Source of the DNA: Hydrangea macrophylla
Lineage: Eukaryota > Streptophyta > Magnoliopsida > Cornales > Hydrangeaceae
Length of the DNA: 64,000 bases
NCBI GenBank assembly: GCA_033977485.1
Contig: CM066987.1
Location: forward strand, 89,994,588-90,058,587
Direction: 5' to 3'
Shown here: positions 58,947 to 64,000 of the stretch, piece after piece
Position numbering within the stretch: position 1 is the first letter of the stretch
How the letters are laid out: every line of letters begins with the position of its first letter
Notes under the pieces: generated by a model
What the model was told of the DNA's origin: nothing
Databases searched by the model: none
What the model saw: the letters and a program-made list of their open reading frames with translations, nothing else
Position numbers and translations under genes: made by a program

Positions 58947-59900
58947 TTAGAAATAGGCCCTTGCTCGACTGGCCCAGCCACTGATGAAAGCAGCAATGGT
59001 AGTGGCTCTGACTCTGGAAGCAAAGACCCAATCAGTAAACCCTCGGGGGACTTCTTGAACTTGCCCATACTGTCTGGCCAACCGACGAGGATGATAGAAG
59101 GAAGTCTCTCTCAGTCCCATCAGCCACACCCTCTGAAAATCCCCAAGACTGGTGGTCACAGCATAAAGGCCCCAACGCCTCACAATCCAGCAAATGTCAG
59201 CCTCAGATAAGGCGCCCATCATACCCACCCAATCAGCAGAAGTAAAATGAGTATGAAGCACAGCTCTGCGAAAATAAACTGGCGGCACATTACCGGTCCA
59301 TAACTGAAGATGCTCGTAGAGCCAAGCCTGTAACACCAGAGGCGCCCCAGAAAGTAGAAGCATTCCCTGGCTTGAAGCGCAATCCAAACCATTCAGGGTC
59401 TCAGCCAAAACCATGGCCATGGGGTTCTTACCTGCCTTCAGCCCGAGACATACATGCACTAAGTTGTTAGAAGCACTCGAAAAAAAGAAGTGTGAAGTCA
59501 TACATAGAATCAGAGCAGCCCCACGAGTAGCATCATACACGCTGGGATTCCCAGGACTGGCATATCGAGCAATTATGGAAGCAATGTCGAGAACCTCACC
59601 TTGAAGCAGCCGGCAGGAAATAGTGATGGAACAATTCAGATACTCAGCCAAGCCTCGCATAGGATTGAGGGTATCAACAGAAGGGAGAATTAGGTCCAAA
59701 TCGGAATCATAGCCGAGGATGGCACAGAACTCCTCAAACAAGGGGTATATCTCCAAGCCATTGAAATTGAAGACATGGTTCACCGGGTCCCAGTGAGCAA
59801 TAGCAGCGCGCAAAAACTCAGTGTTCAGGATCATCTGGAAAAGAGAGAATAGCTCGGTCAGGCCGTAGCTAAAGAGGTTGATCCGTTCCATACCATCCAT
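58947..59900 (-). CDS. DUF7745-like protein, antisense gene of Tat-B (317 aa, single open exon)
   Basis: It is open from ATG 59900 to the TAA just upstream of 58947. Near the N-terminus, FLRAAIAHWDPVNHVFNFNG (residues 29-48) and EIYPLFEEFCAILG (50-63) fit the pattern ALxxAxxxWDPxxxxFxF...ELxPxxEEFxxILG of plant DUF7745 proteins; later DICWIVRRWGLYAV and RQYGQVQEVP also fit. I know of no biochemical function. It runs head-to-tail behind the PMD gene on the strand opposite gag-pol. A splice-acceptor-like TTGCAG at about 60016 and an 11-codon upstream ORF (ATG near 59945) suggest a 5' leader, possibly spliced. An upstream exon cannot be excluded. No internal stop or frameshift. Confidence 0.65.
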   Translation of the reverse strand: MDGMERINLFSYGLTELFSLFQMILNTEFLRAAIAHWDPVNHVFNFNGLEIYPLFEEFCAILGYDSDLDLILPSVDTLNPMRGLAEYLNCSITISCRLLQGEVLDIASIIARYASPGNPSVYDATRGAALILCMTSHFFFSSASNNLVHVCLGLKAGKNPMAMVLAETLNGLDCASSQGMLLLSGAPLVLQAWLYEHLQLWTGNVPPVYFRRAVLHTHFTSADWVGMMGALSEADICWIVRRWGLYAVTTSLGDFQRVWLMGLRETSFYHPRRLARQYGQVQEVPRGFTDWVFASRVRATTIAAFISGWASRARAYF

Positions 59901-60000
59901 GATGTTTAGCTAAGCTGTGAGTTGAGCGGGATCATACAAAGCCATGTTTTCGGTCGCGGCTCTAGGAAAATTCGAAATTTCGGCAGCACCTCCCCGTTTC

Positions 60001-60290
60001 ACGGACTATCCCACCTGCAAGGCAAAAACACTCACTATTACAAAACTACCCATCGCAGTAACACCCAACAATCACAGTACACATGTATCATCATCAACTA
60101 AAACATGCACACAATCGCGCCTCCAAACCGGAAGCTATCCGGCCTAAAAGGCAAAACATCATAATAATTTGTCAAAGGTCACAAACTGCTCCATAAATCA
60201 TCCTACACTGTCCAAATAGTCGCATCACCAGTATAACCAGATCGAAAACATAAAAAGAAGATAAAATAAAATTCCCGCTTGGGGGGGGCC
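60001..60290 (-). other. Spacer between the two antisense genes
   Basis: About 290-390 bp with no coding pattern. It contains a run of nine G on the plus strand (about 60281-60288) next to the PMD stop. Whether it holds a polyadenylation signal and a second promoter, or is part of one transcript, cannot be told. Confidence 0.4.
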
Positions 60291-62465
60291 TCAATCCTCC
60301 TCTTTTTCGTCCTCTGTCGGACCGCCCGGAGTGTATGTCGGCGACGGTCTCCTCCTACCACCTCTGGACCTCGGACCGGTCCTCGATGAGCCTGCTCCGC
60401 CTCCACGGTACTGCACACACCAATAAAATAAAGGCAATCAATAGGAAAACAACAAAAAATACAAAAATAGAGTCAAGTCAGAAACCTACCAAGGACGCCA
60501 TCTGATTGGCAGCAAACTGCCGCATGCCATCCATCTGTCAAGGGTAAAATCCAGGGTTAGAACCTGATAACTTTAAGGAGCACAAGATTAGAAATGTACT
60601 CGGTGGTCTCGTGTGAGGACCAAGGACCGTAGGCTAGCCGCCAAGGCGTGACCCTCCTCAGCGTAACTCCAAGGAACATTGAGGACGCCCGCTGGCTGAG
60701 TAGGGTACCCACATGTGACTCGCGACACCTCCATCACTTGGGGACTGCCATCAGCGCCTAGGACGTTAATAGTCCAATCCCAGGGAGGGATAGGATCGAA
60801 AGTCGGGGGAGCCTGTCTCCTATACATCTCGCGGAGCTGTAGGCACAAAACAAGTTAAGAATAGAAAAATAAAAAACATAGGCAATGGATAAAAACAAAA
60901 ACATAAAACTCACCTCCAGGAGTGGGAAGTTGGGCATCAGGAAACGACCACGGTAAGCCTCGTAACCGGTCTCAGAGAGAAAATGGTCCCAAACATCGGT
61001 GCCAGCCAAGGCCGCCAGCAGAGCATCACCAGAAAGGTCACTAGCATCCATCGCAGGGGGATTATGAAGGACCCGATACGTGGAACCACCAACCACCTGC
61101 CGAGACACTTGCTCACCAAGGAACCACTGCCTGCACTCGGTACTCTCCATCAAAAGTCGGCAAGAGAAAAGAGGTTTGACCGCTTGTATCTCCTCAGGGG
61201 CGACATAGGCAACCCGCTCCCAAGGCGTCCAATCAACATTAGCAGCCATCAGTCCGGTTAGGAAGTTTCTGAGCAAAACAATCCGGTGGGCCCCACTCTT
61301 GACCCCGACAACATCCCTCCGCCATCTCAAGCCTCGTGGTAACAAAGGTACAGGAGCCATGCCATCCTCGTCTTCGCCTGATTCATCCGCAGGTGAGGGA
61401 GCCAACATCTTCAGGTACTCGAAGCTCCAAAGCTGCACAGACAAAGGAGAAAATCAGAAAAAGAACAGAAACTGAAAAAAAAAATTGGAATATAAAGCAA
61501 GATGCAGCACATACCTCCCAAGCTCGCCAAAATCCCCCTGTCGATTTAACATCACCTCGGGAAACCTCACCCATGTGCTTGTAAAGATGGGCCAAGGCAG
61601 CACCGCCCCAGTCGTAAGAAGGGATTTGATCGATGGTTGCTAGGCAAGAAAGAAGTCTCAAGTTCACCCGGTCATTCTGAGTCGCAAAGATCGAGCAGCC
61701 AAGGACATACAGGAGATACACCCTCAAAAGCTGGGAGTTGTTCAGGTTATGATTCCCTCTGCCATAAGCCCGGTAAAGCCAGCCACAAGGAAACCAGTGT
61801 CTCTCCAAATTAGGGGGAACAGCCCCAATCAACATCTCTACAGCCTCAGGGTCAATCTCATAAAAATAATCCAGAATTAGGCGTTTCCCGCCTACCCTCA
61901 AACCAGTAATCATAGAGAAGTCGAAGGGCGTCATGGTCATCTCGCCGAACGGCAGGTGAAAAGTATTGGTGGTGTCCCACCACCTCTCAGCCAAAGCATA
62001 AAAGTGTGCCAAATCATTGCTGCTCTTCGAAACCAGACTGACAAAGCCTCCGAACCCGGCGTCATCAACCATCCTCTTGACGGTGGGCGAGAGTTGAGTA
62101 TACCACAGGAAAGCATGAGCGAGGCTACCGTGGCCCTTTAATGCTATTTCCGGCACCTGCACATACCAGAGACGACAAAAGCGATGCACAAAATCACTAT
62201 TCATGACCCGAGGTCCAAATTCGCAAAATCAACATTTGAACACATATCGAACTTCTAACGATCTCTAGGTGCACGCTACGGCTCACAAAACTAGCACAAT
62301 ACATGGAAATAGTCCTAAAATGTCGAAGGTTTCACATACCAAGCTCGCTAGAGCCGCGGCCGAAAGATGATATTGGGGGTCCCGTAAAATCAAGTCCGGG
62401 GTTTGCATCTCGACTTTCATCCGTTCCTTGGCATTCTTAGACGGTCTCCTCGAGCTCGAAGCCAT
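60291..62465 (-). CDS. Plant mobile domain (PMD) protein, six-exon antisense gene of Tat-B (562 aa)
   Basis: Minus-strand exons are 62465-62340, 62156-61515, 61432-60914, 60836-60600, 60534-60490 and 60410-60291. Every intron is GT-AG and every exon a multiple of three (42, 214, 173, 79, 15 and 39 codons plus stop), giving one open frame from MASSSRRPSKNAKERMKVE to TGA 60291. Residues about 98-118 (AERWWDTTNTFHLPFGEMTM) and 119-140 (FSMITGLRVGGKRLI) are the PMD signature; WELWSFEYL spans exon junction 2/3 and LPRGLRWRRDVVG lies in exon 3. The tail is Gly/Arg-rich then acidic. PMD proteins include Arabidopsis MAIN and MAIL1, nuclear factors acting in silencing and meristem upkeep, and occur in transposons. 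Its role here is unknown. Antisense additional ORFs between pol and the 3' LTR are known in some Tat elements. Confidence 0.85.
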
Positions 62466-63055
62466 GGATCTACAAAGAAAATGGAAGTCAAAGTTAAACT
62501 TTCTTCTCGGAAAATTGAGCAAACCAAAACACCAATCAAAATTCCAACTACGGGGTAGGATCACTCACCTGAGCGCGCACAAGCTGCGTTTTGACGATTT
62601 TTGGCTCCAAAAACACCCCAAAATGGCCAAGAATGAGCTTCAAAAGCTCAAAAACTCGACATATACAAAGATGGAGTCCGGCCACCCAGTGCTGCCGCGG
62701 TACTGGCCAACTGCCGCTGCGGCAGTGGCCCAGTACCACCGCGACACTGCTCCCTGCGGGCCCCGCTTTGCTCCGTTTTGCTCCGTTTTGCTCTGTTTTG
62801 ACCTATTTTGGCCTTTTTTAGCCTATTTTTGGCCCCGATCAGCCCTGGTGGCTCATACCGATCAAGATTTGTAAGGTTTTACCCCAAGCAGGCTAAAAGT
62901 TGTCAGAACTACCTCCAGCAGGCAGAAACTGGGAAAAATTGACTCCCGAGGACCCGAATCGGCTATTTCAGAACAACTGTCATAAATTTTGATCAAACAC
63001 GAGAGTTCTGAGAACGAATCCCAGATTTTGGCAAAGGCACCAAAAAATAGAAAAA
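62466..63055 (-). other. Upstream region of the PMD gene
   Basis: No TATA box is evident. It contains the 22-bp palindromic array (62690-62753), runs of GCTCCGTTTT (about 62768-62800) and TTTGGCC motifs. The stretch 62905-63055 looks like a diverged copy of the following 154-bp unit. Confidence 0.45.
62690..62753. repeat. 22-bp GC-rich palindromic repeat upstream of the PMD gene (three copies)
   Basis: Units at 62690, 62712 and 62734 (TGCTGCCGCGGTACTGGCCA, TGCCGCTGCGGCAGTGGCCC, TACCACCGCGACACTG) have the same length, copy number and orientation as the array in the LTR U3 at 47919-47984. They lie 225-290 bp upstream of the PMD start codon. Confidence 0.8.
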
Positions 63056-63470
63056 GAGATTCCCCGAGAACCCCGCATCATCCCCCGAGGACAGAAGCAG
63101 AAAGATACCGGCTCCGGAGGCCCCGACCGGCCCTCTTGGATTGAGCACCGCAAAATTTAAATCAACCGTGAGAGATTCAGAGATGGGTCCTAGTTCCCGA
63201 TCAAGAAAAGAGATTCCCCGAGAACCCCGCATCATCCCCGAGGACAGAAGCGGAAAGATACCAGCTCCCGGAGGCCCCGACCGGCCCTCTTGGATTGAGC
63301 GGCGACACATTTTGATCAACTGTGAGAGATTCAGAGATGGGTCCTGGTTCCTGATCAAGAAGAGAGATTCCCCAAGAACCCCGCATCATCCCCCGAGGAC
63401 AGAAGCGGAAAGATACCAGCTCTCGGAGGCCCCAACCGGCCCTTTTGGATTGAGCACCAAAAGATCTTGA
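63056..63470. repeat. 154-bp tandem repeat near the Tat-B 3' end (2.7 copies)
   Basis: GAGATTCCCC landmarks at 63056, 63210 and 63364 are exactly 154 bp apart. Each unit holds GAACCCCGCATCATCCCC, GAGGACAGAAGC, GGCCCCGACCGGCCCTCTTG and GAGAGATTCAGAGATGGGTC. Minus-strand ORFs of 92-121 codons here are by-products of the repeat. Confidence 0.9.
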
Positions 63471-64000
63471 TGAAATCAAATTTCGATCAAAAGAAGCAGT
63501 TGAAGAGAGATCCCAGAAAGAGTCGTTTTATCCCCAGCAGATTCAGATTAATCTTCAGCAGATTCATACACCGTCAGTTCAATCACAGTAGTCCATTGTC
63601 GACTCATCATCTCGATTCAAATATCGTCTGTTCATTAATCACCATCGCTCTCATTCAAAATATGCCATGGGGCTTCCATGTTCATCGCGTGACATCTCAG
63701 GATTTCATGATCATCCCTTGACTTCTGTGTCCGTCTCTTAATTTCTGGGGCTCCCGTGTCCGTCGGTTATTTGCCAAAAGGCATCTTCGATTTTAGTCCT
63801 CTGAGACCCCACACCCAATTACGTTCTCTTACGAAGCACACTTCCCAAAATTCAGAAGTTTGCCCCTAGACTCAAAGCCTTCTAAAATCTTGGTATCCCT
63901 ATTCGGGTCAATAACTGCATCATAGTGAGAAGCACCAGCACGACACCAGCCCACTCGGAGTGGCACACCCTACAACATACTAGGATCATACAATAGGCAT
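63471..64000 (+). other. Tat-B 3' non-coding sequence up to window edge
   Basis: No coding domain is seen. Short imperfect repeats (CAGCAGATTCA, TGTCCGTCT) and a TTTGCCCCTAGACTC at about 63860 recall Tat 3' sequence, but no TGTAGACACC LTR start follows before 64000. Confidence 0.5.

Larger units (their letters stand above)
47062..64000 (+). mobile_element. Tat-B: Tat-clade Ty3/gypsy element with two antisense genes, 3' LTR outside window
   Basis: Order: LTR 47062-50348, PBS 50352-50370, leader with 51-bp repeats, gag, protease, RT with two RNase H domains, integrase (ends 58148), Tat 3' non-coding module, two antisense genes (DUF7745-like 58947-59900; PMD 60291-62465), 154-bp repeats. No second TGTAGACACCCC is seen before 64000, so the 3' LTR lies beyond. 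The second RNase H after the RT ORF defines the Tat clade. At least 17 kb long, it inserted into the G1 5' LTR; the likely target site is CACAT. Confidence 0.92.

Noticed and set aside
62993..63479. Minus-strand ORFs of 92-121 codons over the 154-bp repeat
   Set aside because: Different frames give similar repeat peptides. No family resemblance, and they stop at repeat edges.

Overview
The window is plant nuclear DNA made almost entirely of transposable elements nested inside one another. I see no complete ordinary host gene, tRNA gene or rRNA gene. The plant assignment rests on a Tat-clade Ty3/gypsy element with two RNase H domains, chromovirus-type Ty3/gypsy elements, a CACTA element with a TNP2 transposase, plant mobile domain (PMD) and DUF7745-like proteins, and captured exons of CYP76-type P450, SEC14/SFH, MADS K-box and class III peroxidase genes. 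It looks like a eudicot; I cannot name the species.

Layout. (1) 1-9703: Tat-A, a minus-strand, pol-less Tat element (3' LTR start 1-420, gag remnant 4160-4912, PBS 6325-6343, 5' LTR 6347-9703). (2) 9704-13361: CACTA-1, a decayed CACTA element with a TNP2/DUF4218 transposase pseudogene on the minus strand and a 337-bp tandem repeat. (3) 13362 to at least 47061: G1, a minus-strand chromovirus whose body is split by later insertions. These are solo LTR B (15612-21498, TSD CTTTC, itself split by solo LTR A at 17482-20489, TSD GACAC), a 20-kb CACTA-type element CACTA-2 (23393-43440, TSD ATA/ACA), and Tat-B, which enters the G1 5' LTR at 47062. CACTA-2 in turn contains a chromovirus T (30188-41204, both LTRs, TSD CTCTT). 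(4) 47062-64000: Tat-B on the plus strand, with 5' LTR, PBS, gag, protease, RT, two RNase H domains and integrase; its 3' LTR lies beyond the window.

Two things stand out. First, between integrase and the missing 3' LTR, Tat-B carries two head-to-tail antisense genes. One is a PMD gene whose six exons, all multiples of three with GT-AG introns, give an uninterrupted 562-residue reading frame. The other is a 317-residue DUF7745-like ORF. Both are open although the sense gag-pol has about eleven disabling lesions. Second, CACTA-2 carries exon-intron fragments of several unrelated host genes (SEC14/SFH, CYP76-type P450, a SEP-like MADS K-box, class III peroxidase, perhaps a U-box protein), so it behaves like a gene-capturing Pack-CACTA.

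The insertion order can be read from the breaks: CACTA-1 before G1; G1 before solo LTR B, CACTA-2 and Tat-B; B before A; CACTA-2 before T. Every coding call was made by reading motifs by eye; no database search was run.
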